Below, in pieces: positions 32,456-42,530 of a stretch of 64,000 bases of DNA. The notes below the pieces were generated by a model. The model saw only the letters and a program-made list of their open reading frames with translations. It had not been told where the DNA came from and made no database searches. The stretch is from Bartonella apihabitans (GTDB taxonomy: Bacteria; Pseudomonadota; Alphaproteobacteria; Rhizobiales; Rhizobiaceae), in the NCBI RefSeq assembly GCF_030758755.1, contig NZ_CP132387.1:1302001-1366000 (forward strand), given 5' to 3'. A program made the position numbers and the translations under genes. Position 1 is the first letter of the stretch. The number at the start of each line of letters is the position of its first letter.

Positions 32456-33220
32456 TTATCCCTGATCGGACGGAAAATTTCTCTTGAATGCGCCACTAAT
32501 TTCTTCACGCAAGATTTTCTCGACAAGAGCAGGCCAACGTTTTTGCAGCCATTGTACAAGAATTGGCCTCAGAGTTTCTTCGGCCAGAGCATTAACATGG
32601 TTCCAAAATTCAGGGCTGAAATGAATATCGGAATAAATATCCTCATTATTCACTTCCGTATTTGTCGCGTTATCGGCAGCCGTTTCAACATCCTGCCGAG
32701 CTGACAAATCTGCGCTTTGCATCTGTTGATAATTCCTGTTGTCCGGTGCAATCTGTTGTCCACCGGCTAAGTCGGCATTACCCGCTAAATCGGTAGGCCG
32801 GTTATTAAAATCCTGCGGAGCCTCATTGACAGTGTTTTGCTGTTGGAAAGAGGATTGTAATGGCTCATCAACCGGTTTTTGACGAAGAGCCGATGGCGCG
32901 GATACATCATTTGAAAAAGCATCTTCAGCACCAGCATCAGCCACGTTTTGATTGCTGTCTTTTTTTAGCCCTATCCGTGCGGCCAGTACCTTCATAGCCT
33001 CATCAACCGACAAATCATCAAGTCCTGTCTGTGCATTATTTTGCGCATTATTTAATGCTTGTTGTCCTGTGGCTGTAGCAGCGCTCCGATTATTCACAGA
33101 TGGTTTTGCAGCAGTACGATCATTTACACGACCGGTATTTTCCTCAATTATTTCTCGTATAGACGCGAGTATCTCATCCGTTGTCGGTTGTTCCCTCAAC
33201 GCATTTGAACTTTGTGCCAT
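32456..33220 (-). CDS. popZ: Polar organizing protein PopZ (DUF2497)
   Basis: 254 residues. The N-terminal helix TTDEILASIREIIEENTG and the C-terminal helices ALAEETLRPILVQWLQKRWP and LVEKILREEISGAFKRN are the conserved PopZ ends; the middle is a long disordered Gln/Asn/Asp-rich linker. PopZ forms a polar matrix anchoring the chromosome origin and cell-cycle proteins; in Rhizobiales it marks the growing pole. Its place between tolC and valS is typical for the order. Confidence 0.92.
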   Translation of the reverse strand: MAQSSNALREQPTTDEILASIREIIEENTGRVNDRTAAKPSVNNRSAATATGQQALNNAQNNAQTGLDDLSVDEAMKVLAARIGLKKDSNQNVADAGAEDAFSNDVSAPSALRQKPVDEPLQSSFQQQNTVNEAPQDFNNRPTDLAGNADLAGGQQIAPDNRNYQQMQSADLSARQDVETAADNATNTEVNNEDIYSDIHFSPEFWNHVNALAEETLRPILVQWLQKRWPALVEKILREEISGAFKRNFPSDQG

Positions 33221-33939
33221 ACCATTAACCTCATAAATGCAATCTGAATCTGCGTTGAACTTAGCAAATCGTTAACCCTACTAAAATAATGGAGGGCATC
33301 TTCCAACCTACTACGCACAGATTTCTTCGCTCCGCCCCGCTCCGTTTTTGGCAAGCTTGATGTTCAAGCAATATCCAACGGCCGAAATTTGCATTTTCGA
33401 ATTAAATGTAGACTTGTAACCGCGCTCTATATTTTTCGAGTCTCTTCCGTTTCCCGTTTTTTGTGACCTAGCAATTTACCAAAGAAATCGCGCTATTCGT
33501 GACGACGGGTTTTGTATTCTCTCAATCACGATCGGGAATATGAAATTCCTTCCGGAAAAATGTCTTGTTAAATATCCATCCGCAACGGAATGGGCGCTTT
33601 GTTTTTATTTTTCGTATTTCAATAATAATCAAGTGTTCTTGTCGAATTTCATTCAAAACGATATATATAAATTAACTTTTTAATCTATTCCGTATAGCCC
33701 CCACAAAAACTTTTCCATTAAATTATTTTTTCAAACTCTTTCTTCGAAAAAATCATATTTATTGTATATACAATAAATTTCTATTTTAAATTAATGTAAA
33801 AAATTATTCACTATTTATGCGTTTTCTATTCAAACATAAAAAATAGAAACTTCACAAAAATAAAAGGGTACATGGATTACCATTGCACCCTAATTTTGTT
33901 CTTTTGAACGATGATGAAAAATCGTCTTATTAGCTAAAC
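33221..33939. other. AT-rich intergenic region between tolC and popZ
   Basis: About 720 bases, very AT-rich between 33600 and 33900. It holds the popZ promoter region and the 3' end of tolC. I see no gene or clear terminator. Confidence 0.5.
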
Positions 33940-35292
33940 TTAGCGACCGTCCGGTGTACGCACACCAATCCATTTATCCTTCACGGCCTTGTTGTGTTCT
34001 TCCGGATCATATTTAACGACACGCAAGCCTAATTGTTCGGCTGTCATTTTACCAATTGCAGACTGGACATTATAGCTTGCGACTACAACATTCCGTTCGG
34101 CCGTAACCAGAGAAATCTGTGCATCAATAAGCTGGGTGCGTGAATTCAAAACATCCAGAGTTGTCGCTTGACCAACGCGATTTTCCTGTACCCGACCATC
34201 AAGAGCAATTTCAGCAGCACGAACACTGTCACGATAAGCGATAACCGAAGCACGAGCGCCTTCCAGTTGCGACCAGGAAGAGGACATATTTTCGCGAACA
34301 CTATCCTGAGCAAGATCCAACTGGATTCTTGCTTGCCCGAGTTGTTCTTTTGACTGCCGGATTTGGGCCGAAGTACGTCCGCCCTGATAGATAGGAACAT
34401 TAATGGAAACGCCAACAGAGTTGGACCGTCCACCATCACCAGGGCCATTATAAATCTGGTTATAGGAAGTGCTTGCCGATAAATCCACCTGAGGAAGCAA
34501 AGCACCTTCCTTTGCTTTCACATTATAGGAGCTCGCATCAATCAGATATTTTGAATAGAGAATCGCAGGGTAAGTCGCTGCACCGATTTTGTATCCTGCA
34601 TCCGGCGAGGCCGGCAGAGCTTTGGAAACCGGAGGCCGCTCCAACTTGTCCGGATCAGCCCCGATAACCTGCCGATAGACTGCTTCGGCCGATTTGACAT
34701 CGGCACGTGCAAGACTAAGTTCGGATACTGCAACAGAACGGGCTGCTTCCGATTGCGCCAAATCTGTACGCGTTCCTTCACCGACATCAAGTTTTGCTTT
34801 ATCAGCACGAACCTGTTCTTCAAGTGCTGCAAGGTTCTGACGGCGCAATTCTGCAATTTGGCGATATTGGAAAACATTGGCATAAGCAGTTGCTGCATTT
34901 ACCAGCATATTCTGCTCGGTATTTCGAAGATATTCCCGTTGCGCCTGTGCCTTGACCTCTGCCGAAGCAACCGTGTTCTTGGTAACAAAGCCATCAAAGA
35001 CTTTCTGGCTTAATTGAACACCCAGTGAACCGGTGGTTGTATAGTAAGTTGTAGCAGCGCTGCGCCCACGCGCATAGGAGCCAAACCCCTCAATCTGTGG
35101 GCGGAAATTCGATTTAGCAATAGCTATATCCTCGTCAAGAATACGAGCACTTGCTCTTTCACTGTTCAAATTGCCATTGTTCGTGTAAGCTTTGGCGAGA
35201 GCCCCCATTAGCGTTTCGGCATGCACCGATTGCGTTGCAAAAACAACGCCTGATAGCAACAAAGCCGACAAAAGAGCTTTTTTTGTTTTCAC
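33940..35292 (-). CDS. tolC: TolC-family outer-membrane efflux/secretion channel
   Basis: 450 residues from the GTG at 35292, where GAGGTG sits upstream; an ATG at 35313 would add 7. A signal peptide (KTKKALLSALLLSGVVFATQSVHA) is followed by two repeated OEP domains with long helices, for example ARILDEDIAIAKSNFRPQI and the paired NVPIYQGGRTSAQIRQSKEQ. TolC forms the trimeric exit duct for RND pumps and type I secretion; its inner-membrane partners are not in this window. It lies between popZ and the pcm-like gene. Confidence 0.93.
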   Translation of the reverse strand: MKTKKALLSALLLSGVVFATQSVHAETLMGALAKAYTNNGNLNSERASARILDEDIAIAKSNFRPQIEGFGSYARGRSAATTYYTTTGSLGVQLSQKVFDGFVTKNTVASAEVKAQAQREYLRNTEQNMLVNAATAYANVFQYRQIAELRRQNLAALEEQVRADKAKLDVGEGTRTDLAQSEAARSVAVSELSLARADVKSAEAVYRQVIGADPDKLERPPVSKALPASPDAGYKIGAATYPAILYSKYLIDASSYNVKAKEGALLPQVDLSASTSYNQIYNGPGDGGRSNSVGVSINVPIYQGGRTSAQIRQSKEQLGQARIQLDLAQDSVRENMSSSWSQLEGARASVIAYRDSVRAAEIALDGRVQENRVGQATTLDVLNSRTQLIDAQISLVTAERNVVVASYNVQSAIGKMTAEQLGLRVVKYDPEEHNKAVKDKWIGVRTPDGR

Positions 35293-35437
35293 CACAGCTA
35301 CACCTCTATTCAAAAACTTTCAGTAACTCGTCTTACCCGGACGAGATGTTACTATTTACTCGACCATCACAAAAAAGCAATGGATCGAAGCATTAAAAAT
35401 CAAAACGTTGCACAAGCGCAACCCTCGGGAGGAACAT

Positions 35438-36113
35438 TTAGAATACGAATTCCGGTGTTTTTATAAACCCTTCCAAAGGATTGATTGCAAGGTTGAATAA
35501 GCGACGAGCCGAAACAACGCCATCTTCTTTCATATAAAGGCGCGCAACCGCAGAATTTCCTTGCCCCTCTGCTACGAGAAGTCTTCCGCCTTCCCTAAGC
35601 TGTGCAAAAAGGCCTTCGGGTATAAAATCCACAGCCCCTTCCAGCAAAATCACGTCGAACGGCAACTTCTTCCGCGTAACCTTTTGTCAATGGCCCCTTC
35701 ACAACAACAACATTGTCATAACTGCCATTTTGCAAATTTTCATTGGCATAGGCTGCCAATTTTTCGTCTTCTTCCAAAGCAATGACCGAGCTCGCCAATT
35801 TGGACAAAAGTGCGGCACTATATCCCGTACCTGCACCGATATCGAGCACAACATCTTCAGACTTGATATCGGCCGCCTGCAACAGTTTTGCCAGAGCCGC
35901 AGGTTTCATAAGATAACGTCCACGTCCTCCGGCACGCGAAGCCGTCAACGGAATCGCCTCGTCTGTATAGCTCAATTCCCTCAGGTTTTCCGGTACGAAT
36001 TTTTCGCGGGGAACGGTCAAAAATGCTGCCAGAACTCCCAGCTTCGTGACATCTACGGTTCGAATCTGCCCGTCTACCATTCTCTGCCTGAGCATTGAAA
36101 AATCTGCTGCCAT
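35438..36113 (-). CDS. pcm: Protein-L-isoaspartate methyltransferase-like protein, reading frame interrupted once
   Basis: SAM-dependent methyltransferase of the PCMT family. The first frame (MAADFSMLRQRMVDGQIRTV) covers the SAM-binding VLDIGAGTGYSAALL and ALEEDEKLAAYA. The second frame carries PFDVILLEGAVDFIPEGL and the C-terminal strand RLLVAEG. They meet near 35659-35668 (GAAGAAGTTGCCG); removing one base or adding two gives 224-225 residues, normal for the group. Rhizobial members next to tolC lack clear repair function evidence, so the activity is inferred. A real pseudogene cannot be excluded. Confidence 0.85.
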
Positions 36114-36691
36114 AACCGAACTTCCTTTTTAATCCACCACGTAAAAATGCTGTAACGGAAATATATACCCTGAGAGGTGTCGCAAAAAACACGGCTACAG
36201 TCAATCACAAGATTTAGCGGCCCTGTTTTCCGTTAGAGAAATCAGCAAATAGAGTTTTTCCCACTTAATAGTTCCGTTTACGAGTCCATATACCACAGAA
36301 AAAGATTTTGATCACAAAAAACTCTGGGATCACAAAAAACCGGGGGATCACAAAAAAGCTCGGGCTTTTCGTGAGCCTGAAGTTCCAAATCAGGGTAGAA
36401 GCACCTCTGGCTCGCACGCATTTTGTCCTTGTTGCCCGAAAACGGCATTTACCAGCCAAGTTCGTGATAACAACCATTTCCTATTGTTGAAAACTTTATG
36501 AATAAAGCTGCTCAAATAAAGAGAAGCCGAACAAACTGTTTTGCCCTCACAACAATATTCCGGAATTATCAAAAACACTGCCCCGGGAAGAACCCTGCTC
36601 ACGCCGTGACAGAACAGATAATTTTCTTTCTTCATCAAAAACGTTTTAATGAAATCGTATAAGGAAAAACGTGAAGACGCAGGCGATTAAG
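36114..36691. other. Intergenic region with short tandem repeat
   Basis: About 580 bases between the pcm-like gene and tRNA-Cys. Its one notable element is the 18-bp tandem repeat at 36310-36363. Short frames on both strands show no family features. Confidence 0.5.
36310..36363. repeat. Three tandem 18-bp repeats
   Basis: Three units of GATCACAAAAAA followed by six variable bases ending in GG (CTCTGG, CCGGGG, GCTCGG) stand head to tail. On the minus strand they would read as a repeated FFVIP peptide, but no gene context supports translation. Confidence 0.85.
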
Positions 36692-36765
36692 TGGAGGCCT
36701 CGCCCGGAATCGAACCGGGTTACAAGGATTTGCAGTCCTCTGCGTAACCGTTCCGCCACGAGGCC
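36692..36765 (-). tRNA. tRNA-Cys (anticodon GCA)
   Basis: A 74-base cloverleaf on the minus strand. The acceptor GGCCTCG pairs with CGAGGCC, the anticodon loop is CTGCAAA, the T-arm is CCGGTTCGATTCCGG, and CCA is encoded at 36694-36692. Confidence 0.97.
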
Positions 36766-37341
36766 TCAAAAAAATGTACGTAGGTCATTAAGTTAAGCAA
36801 ACGCTTCCGTCAAGATACCCGATTATGATTATGTGTATTTTTTGATAAATCTTTTCCGATGATTTAACTTTGGATTTTTGTATGGTGTAGCGGAAGATGA
36901 TTTGGGTCTCTTCCTGACATATCTTTAAAAATTTAGCGGCTACAATCATTTCGTCGTGAAATATGATAACCCGTTTTGATGCCAAGTTAAAAATCGGAAA
37001 CGGTTTTTATATGCAAACAACAAAAATGACCGGAATGGCAACAAAAATTTCTAAGAACAATCCTCCTTTCAAAAAGTAAGTCTTGGAAAAATCCCTTCTT
37101 GCGTAGAGCTGCGGCTTTATTGCGTGAGAAAAATAAGGGTTTCATCCTTTTTATCGGCTCGGCCGAAGGCAGTGTCTTTCACCAACAGCTTGCCAAAAAG
37201 GCCAATTTTCCGGATAATTTGTTGAAATTGAAGCTTCTATCAAGGTCGTCACGAGATTTTTTTTAAAAAATATCATTTCCCTATTTGCAAAACATAAATT
37301 CATTTGCTATAGCCCTGCTGCATCACACAAGTGAGCGCCAT
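36766..37341. other. Intergenic region between two tRNA genes, with a start-less open frame
   Basis: About 580 bases. On the plus strand a frame stays open for 78 codons (37030-37266) with no ATG; it contains NPFLRRAAALLREKNKGF and FILFIGSAEGSVF. It resembles coding sequence in composition, so it may be a gene relic, but I recognise no family. Confidence 0.35.
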
Positions 37342-37416
37342 TCCCCGGTAGCTCAGTGGTAGAGCAACCGGCTGTTAACCGGTTGGTCGCTGGTTCGAAT
37401 CCGGCCCGGGGAGCCA
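37342..37416 (+). tRNA. tRNA-Asn (anticodon GTT)
   Basis: A 75-base cloverleaf including CCA. TCCCCGG pairs with CCGGGGA, the D-arm is GCTCAGTGGTAGAGC, the anticodon is GTT at 37374-37376, and the T-loop is GGTTCGAATCC. Confidence 0.97.
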
Positions 37417-37992
37417 TTTAATTCTTGGCTGTTCTGGATGAGGTTTTCCGAAATAGCTTATTTAGACTAAACGTTCGCTGTTATGGCTTGTGTAAGAATT
37501 ATACGAAATAACGGTCAGGGCAGTTTTTTTGAACTTTGAGAAATATCTTTAAAATTAATCTGTTGTTATAAAGTTTCTGGAAGTTCGCCCGTTCTTTCTT
37601 TGCAACGCGTTACAAACATTTTTGCGCTGTTCTATTTGGCATATTTCAATAAGCCATTTTCTTGAGTTGCGTCTTAATTAACCATCTGAACGAACATTGC
37701 CCTTTCAGCCATATGTTCATGCCGGTCTTTCTCACGAAACTCTTCCCCGTCACGCTCAAAACGCGAAATTATTTATCCATAAAACGGTTTTGTCACTGAA
37801 AGACAGAGCCTTTTCAAATTCCTGACCGAAGCGAGCGAAGAGGTTAAAACACGTTGCTATCGAAAAAATTCCGATCTCTCATGTAACTCTGTTACCCAGA
37901 GCAGTATAACGCTTGCTGCCCTAGTGATGTGGTGAGACGTTTTTTTACGATAAAAATATTTCCATGAGACTTCAGGAACGCCATTGAATGAT
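37417..37992. other. Intergenic region after tRNA-Asn
   Basis: About 575 bases with no supported gene. The part nearest the GST-like gene is downstream of it. No integrase or repeat that would mark a tRNA-linked island was found. Confidence 0.5.
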
Positions 37993-38675
37993 TTATGAAT
38001 GTCTTCTGCGATCCTCTTCGCGATTGGCATAGCGATCAAGCTCCGCTTCTTCCATAGGATCTCTTTCCGGCTCTTCCAAAGCCCGCTCTTCCCATTCCCG
38101 CATTGAGGCAAGTGCAAGCAATTTTTCCACATAGTCTAGTGATTTCCGATTTAACGGAAGATTGTAGGTTCTAACACGAAAAGCCACCGGACAGAAAAAT
38201 GCATCAACCGCAGTAAACTTGTCCCCCGCCAGAAACGGACGGAAAATTCTTCAAGGCCTGACAGAAATAATTCATCCAATCTGCGAATGTCTTTTTCCAA
38301 ATCCGCAGTCATTTGTTTCAACTTTGCAACAACCCCGACAGACATCGGGCATTGGGTACGCAACGATTGAAATGATGAATGCATTTCAGCGGCTGCCGAA
38401 CGCGCCCACGCCCTGGCAATACGTTGTTCCGGCCAAACGGAAGCATAGCTTTCAAATAAATATTCCGTTATCGCCAGACTATCCCATATTGTTACATTTT
38501 CATCAATCAGAACCGGAACTTTTGCAGATGGTGAAAACACCTTGAACTGATCAAAATTATCCGGCTTGAAGCTATGCCTTATTTCCTCGAATTTTATACC
38601 GAGAGTTTTCATAAGTACCCATGGCCTTAGTGACCATGAGGAGTAATTTTTGTTAGCAATATGAAGTTGGTACAT
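37993..38675 (-). CDS. Glutathione S-transferase-like protein, reading frame interrupted once
   Basis: From MYQLHIANKNYSSWSLRPWV at 38675 (AGGGC upstream), a thioredoxin-fold N-terminal domain with the Ser-containing SSWSLRPW site and the glutathione-binding KVPVLIDE and DSLAITEYL. The frame breaks near 38236-38243 (TCCGTCC where TCCGGTCC is expected). The other frame continues FLAGDKFTAVDAFFCPVAFR, a classical GST C-terminal motif, to the stop at 37993. Adding one base gives 227 residues, normal for the family. Detoxification or stress function is only inferred. Confidence 0.85.
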
Positions 38676-38900
38676 TCGGAAAGGCCCTGACATTTTTAAA
38701 ATAGGTTTTACAATTTTCTTGCCCGATAGAAATCCGGATAATTTTCTCATCGTCCAAGATGTTATTCAAGATTGCAGCAACACCTATTGAACTACACAAA
38801 ATTTTTTAAATTCACGTCTTATTAGTCTAATAATATGACTTTCGTACCGGAAGCTACCACTTCATCATATTCTCCCGATAAGTTAAATGAATTCAACAAA

Positions 38901-38936
38901 ATAAAACCTCTCCTTTTAAAAAAGGAGAGGTTTTAT
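38901..38936. terminator. Long perfect hairpin, terminator of the first autotransporter
   Basis: ATAAAACCTCTCCTTTT and its exact complement form a 17-bp dyad with a tiny loop. T-rich tracts lie on both sides, so it could end transcripts from either strand. It is about 60 bases after the autotransporter stop at 38997 on the minus strand. Confidence 0.9.
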
Positions 38937-38996
38937 CTGTCGTATTTCTTGATAATTTAGAAAAACAAATTTTTACAGTTCGTCAATCGCGGCTGA

Positions 38997-40028
38997 TCAG
39001 AACTGGTATTTGATCTTAATACCGCCACCGCCGCCTTCACGTCTACCAATGAAGCCCTGACCGGTGACATCAACACTCAATGCATCAATCGTGCTTACAG
39101 GCTTCATCGAAATACCTGCCTCCACAATGCCTGTGTCACCTTCAAGCGACGGCTTGTCCAGTTTCAATCCATAAGCACGGGCTGCAACTTCACCATCAAA
39201 TTCATGATCGTAAGCAATACCAACATATGGTTTGAGCTGTTGGTTATAAATCATTGTATATCTTGTGCCGATGCGTAAACGTGAACTATCTGCTTCGTCA
39301 AAGTGCAAACGGTCACGACCGACATCAACGGTTTCGCTATCAATTCTCGTCCAGAAATAGCGGCCATAGACGTCAACCGAATTACGTTCGTCGAAATTCA
39401 TGACATAACCGACACCACCATGTAGGCCGTAATAGTCCGCCCCACTGTCGTAATCGCTCCCTTGGCCGAATTCGCCCAACAAGTCATCTGTGTCGAAATC
39501 GGTATCTATATGACCGGCACGGAATGATGCTTCCGCATAAAGTCCGTCTGCCTGACCTGCTTCAAGCTTGTTAACCCACCCCAAGCCTGTACCGGCAAAA
39601 TCAATCCGGCCAAGAACACCACCACCTGTATAGTGTGTGTCCCCGTCACCATGAACAGATGCATAATTGGCAAAGCTGTTATAGGTGTCATATGTACCGC
39701 GGCCATATTCGAAGAATGCGCCGAGCGTTACCGGATGTTTGTCTGCAAGTTCAAAGCCGGTTGCCAAGCCGACAGCCATATTGAAACCGTCAACATCTGC
39801 ATGACTTCCTGTCTTGTAACGGTTCGAGCTACCGTCAATAACAAAGAACGGCATCAAATTCATCTGCCATGGATTATTGCCAGCCTCTGCAACAGAACTT
39901 CTGGCTGAACGAATACCGGCATTAGCTATCAAATCCGCCCCTTGATTCAAGAAGCCCAGAGATGCAGCACGTCCTTCCGAAAATGCTTTCGTTTGCGGGT
40001 TCAGACGACCCGCAAGCTCGCGATTACC
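38997..40028 (-). repeat. Duplicated autotransporter C-terminus, copy 1
   Basis: This 1032-base segment matches 43496-44527 at a constant offset of 4499 with no indel; differences are scattered single bases. It encodes the linker end GNRELAGRLNPQ and the whole beta-barrel. Confidence 0.93.
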
Positions 40029-42530
40029 GCTTTCGCCGTTAGCGTTGCTGTCATTATCGTCAGGTTTTTCTTCTCCAATTTGCCGACTATTCAGAGTGGT
40101 TAGAACATAACCATTACCGGATTGTTCTGCCTTCATGTCATAGATGATGAAGTTACCCTGTTTAACTTCCATATGAGAGATAAGCGGCCCATTAGCAGTT
40201 TTATCAATAAGCGTAATTTTGTCGTCAACTCGTAAACGACTACCATCGTTGTCAATTGCAACTTTATGCGTCGTATTGGCAAGATTAACAGGGGTGTCGC
40301 CGGTGATGTTAATCAAAGTCTCATTATTGACGACATCCTTTGGCAGAACCCAATTGTAATTTTCTACGTTTTCAATGCCCACCAGATCACCGCGGAAGTG
40401 AACGAGGTTCAATGTATTGCCGGTAAAAACATCCGTGGACGATCTGACCTCGCCGTCAAAAAAACCACCATAAACGATGCCGCCGATTTTTACATGTTCA
40501 CCTGTTAAAGTGATCAAATTATCCGTGGCATTGCCATTTGACGTATAACCACCATAAACATTGCCATTAATAGTCGCATTTTCAATCGACACGCTGTTAT
40601 TTGTCGCATCACCAATAAGTGTTTTACCGCCGCCGCCATAATCAGCCAACTGCGCTCCATTCTTAACAATGAGTGAATTTCCGCTTGCATTACCATTTTC
40701 AGTAACGCCTGCTATGGCAAATGTATCAACTGTGGAATTCGAGCTCACCACTAAAGTATTGTTTATTGCCAAACCATTTTTTGCATAACCACTAATGACA
40801 TCATGAACTGATGCATGATAAGAAATCGTAAGTGAATTACCTTCGGCATTACCCGTTGTTGAAGAATAGCCTGCATAAATTTCCCAAGGAACAGTCGAAT
40901 TTTTAACCACTACAACATTATTTGTGACCGAGCTATTTGTTGAATAGCCCGCTATAATCTGCCCGTTAGCCGTTACGTCGGAAACAAAAACCTGATTGCT
41001 ATCAGCACCCTTATTAGCTCGCCCGCCAAAAATTTCACTTCCAACAGACCCACCCGTAACATTTATAATGTTACGATCTGCACGACCATTTATTGCATCT
41101 CCGCCGTGAACGTATTCGCTAACAGAACCCCCGCTTACATTGACAGTGTTACCGGAGACATCACCCGATCCGCTAAATCCGCCAGTCAGATAGCCATTTA
41201 CTATTGTTGTGTCGCCACTTATGGTAACGACATTATCTGTCACATTACCGGATGTATCTGCGTTACCTCCAATAACATTTTTCAGAGCCATTCCACCGGT
41301 AATGATAACCTGATTACCTGACACACTGACAGCACTTGGATTATCGACTTTATTATACAGTGAACGTCCGCCAAAGATATGTCCCTCTATCGTCCCTCCC
41401 GACATTTTAACCGTATTTTGTGACGCCGAGCCACCCTGTGATTGCCCGCCAATAACACCTTCGGCATTAATGCCTCTGACGTGCCCCAACTCGATTACAA
41501 CCTGGTTTCCCTGCGCTATGCCATTACTACGACTTGTTGTTACGCCGCCCAAAACTTGTCCAACATCAGCATCGCCCGAAATTTTCACCAGATTATTTTT
41601 TGCTGCGCCATTTTGTCCGACATTGTATCCGCCATAAACCTGATATGTTACATAACTGGTGCCTGACATGCTTACGCTATTTCCGGAAGAAGAGCTACTG
41701 GCACGCCCTCCCATAACGGTACCTACTTTTGCCGATCCATATATAATGACCTTATTATTGATGACAGCTGCTTTACTGTAAGTCCAGCCACCAGAGACAA
41801 CAGCCCTTATCTCGCCGGTCGTCATAGTCACCGTATTGCCGTCAACTATACCCGTATCACCGCTGCTATAGCCCCCGTAAATATCCGATCCAATACCAAA
41901 GCTGCCGCCCTCAACCAAAACAGAATTATTTTTTATATACCCGCTCTTCGAAGAACCTCCAAAAATAATCCCTGTTTCTGTTCCTCCTCTGATTATCACG
42001 CTATTGTTGGATGCACCCGTTGCTCCTTGTCCACCGGTGAGATTGTCGACAACAGTTCCCCCTGACTGCACAACAATGTTATTGTTAGCACTACCCTGCT
42101 TGGAAAAACCACCTATAACGTCGCGATCGATTTGGCCACCGGTTATAATAACCGTATTACGTTCAGCAACATAGTCGCCACCGTCCACGACTGCTCCATA
42201 CACGTCCCTGTTGATTCTGGCGGTTCCCTTGATATTAACGGTGTTATCCGAAGCACCTTGAACACCCCCCGATGCCCCTGCCACGTCATAGGGAGCTTTA
42301 TAATCGTCGCCTGTCAAATTATACGGGTTATCTATGGTAAGCGTATTGTTCTGAATGTCATTGGTCGGAACGACGAAGGTTTTACCATCAGCACCGAGAT
42401 ATCTGTCATATTCCTCTTGGGTACCATTATACACGACATCTTCAGCCCATGCATTCGTTGTATTTGTCCCTGAAAATGCCAATATCAACGCAAAAGCCGA
42501 CACTGTCGTACGAAAACATTTATTATTCAT
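38997..42530 (-). CDS. Large autotransporter (type Va), repeat passenger plus beta-barrel, copy 1
   Basis: 1177 residues from MNNKCFRTTV at 42530; upstream residues in frame are not signal-like. A signal peptide ends at about A29 (AWA). The passenger (30-880) consists of about 17 degenerate repeats of roughly 30-40 residues of the pattern GGxSxxGxAxxNxVxIxGG, expected to fold as a beta-helix. A short acidic linker (GEEKPDDNDSNANGES) leads to a barrel of about 290 residues ending KIKYQF, with the terminal Phe that BAM recognises. The function of the passenger is unknown; adhesion or surface display is the usual role. It has a near twin directly upstream. Confidence 0.93.
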   Translation of the reverse strand: MNNKCFRTTVSAFALILAFSGTNTTNAWAEDVVYNGTQEEYDRYLGADGKTFVVPTNDIQNNTLTIDNPYNLTGDDYKAPYDVAGASGGVQGASDNTVNIKGTARINRDVYGAVVDGGDYVAERNTVIITGGQIDRDVIGGFSKQGSANNNIVVQSGGTVVDNLTGGQGATGASNNSVIIRGGTETGIIFGGSSKSGYIKNNSVLVEGGSFGIGSDIYGGYSSGDTGIVDGNTVTMTTGEIRAVVSGGWTYSKAAVINNKVIIYGSAKVGTVMGGRASSSSSGNSVSMSGTSYVTYQVYGGYNVGQNGAAKNNLVKISGDADVGQVLGGVTTSRSNGIAQGNQVVIELGHVRGINAEGVIGGQSQGGSASQNTVKMSGGTIEGHIFGGRSLYNKVDNPSAVSVSGNQVIITGGMALKNVIGGNADTSGNVTDNVVTISGDTTIVNGYLTGGFSGSGDVSGNTVNVSGGSVSEYVHGGDAINGRADRNIINVTGGSVGSEIFGGRANKGADSNQVFVSDVTANGQIIAGYSTNSSVTNNVVVVKNSTVPWEIYAGYSSTTGNAEGNSLTISYHASVHDVISGYAKNGLAINNTLVVSSNSTVDTFAIAGVTENGNASGNSLIVKNGAQLADYGGGGKTLIGDATNNSVSIENATINGNVYGGYTSNGNATDNLITLTGEHVKIGGIVYGGFFDGEVRSSTDVFTGNTLNLVHFRGDLVGIENVENYNWVLPKDVVNNETLINITGDTPVNLANTTHKVAIDNDGSRLRVDDKITLIDKTANGPLISHMEVKQGNFIIYDMKAEQSGNGYVLTTLNSRQIGEEKPDDNDSNANGESGNRELAGRLNPQTKAFSEGRAASLGFLNQGADLIANAGIRSARSSVAEAGNNPWQMNLMPFFVIDGSSNRYKTGSHADVDGFNMAVGLATGFELADKHPVTLGAFFEYGRGTYDTYNSFANYASVHGDGDTHYTGGGVLGRIDFAGTGLGWVNKLEAGQADGLYAEASFRAGHIDTDFDTDDLLGEFGQGSDYDSGADYYGLHGGVGYVMNFDERNSVDVYGRYFWTRIDSETVDVGRDRLHFDEADSSRLRIGTRYTMIYNQQLKPYVGIAYDHEFDGEVAARAYGLKLDKPSLEGDTGIVEAGISMKPVSTIDALSVDVTGQGFIGRREGGGGGIKIKYQF

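Noticed and set aside
36310-36363. Possible CRISPR array
   Set aside because: Units are only 18 bp with 6-base variable parts, head to tail, and no cas genes are near.
36692-37416. tRNA-linked genomic island
   Set aside because: No integrase, no direct repeat of a tRNA end and no phage or plasmid genes near either tRNA.
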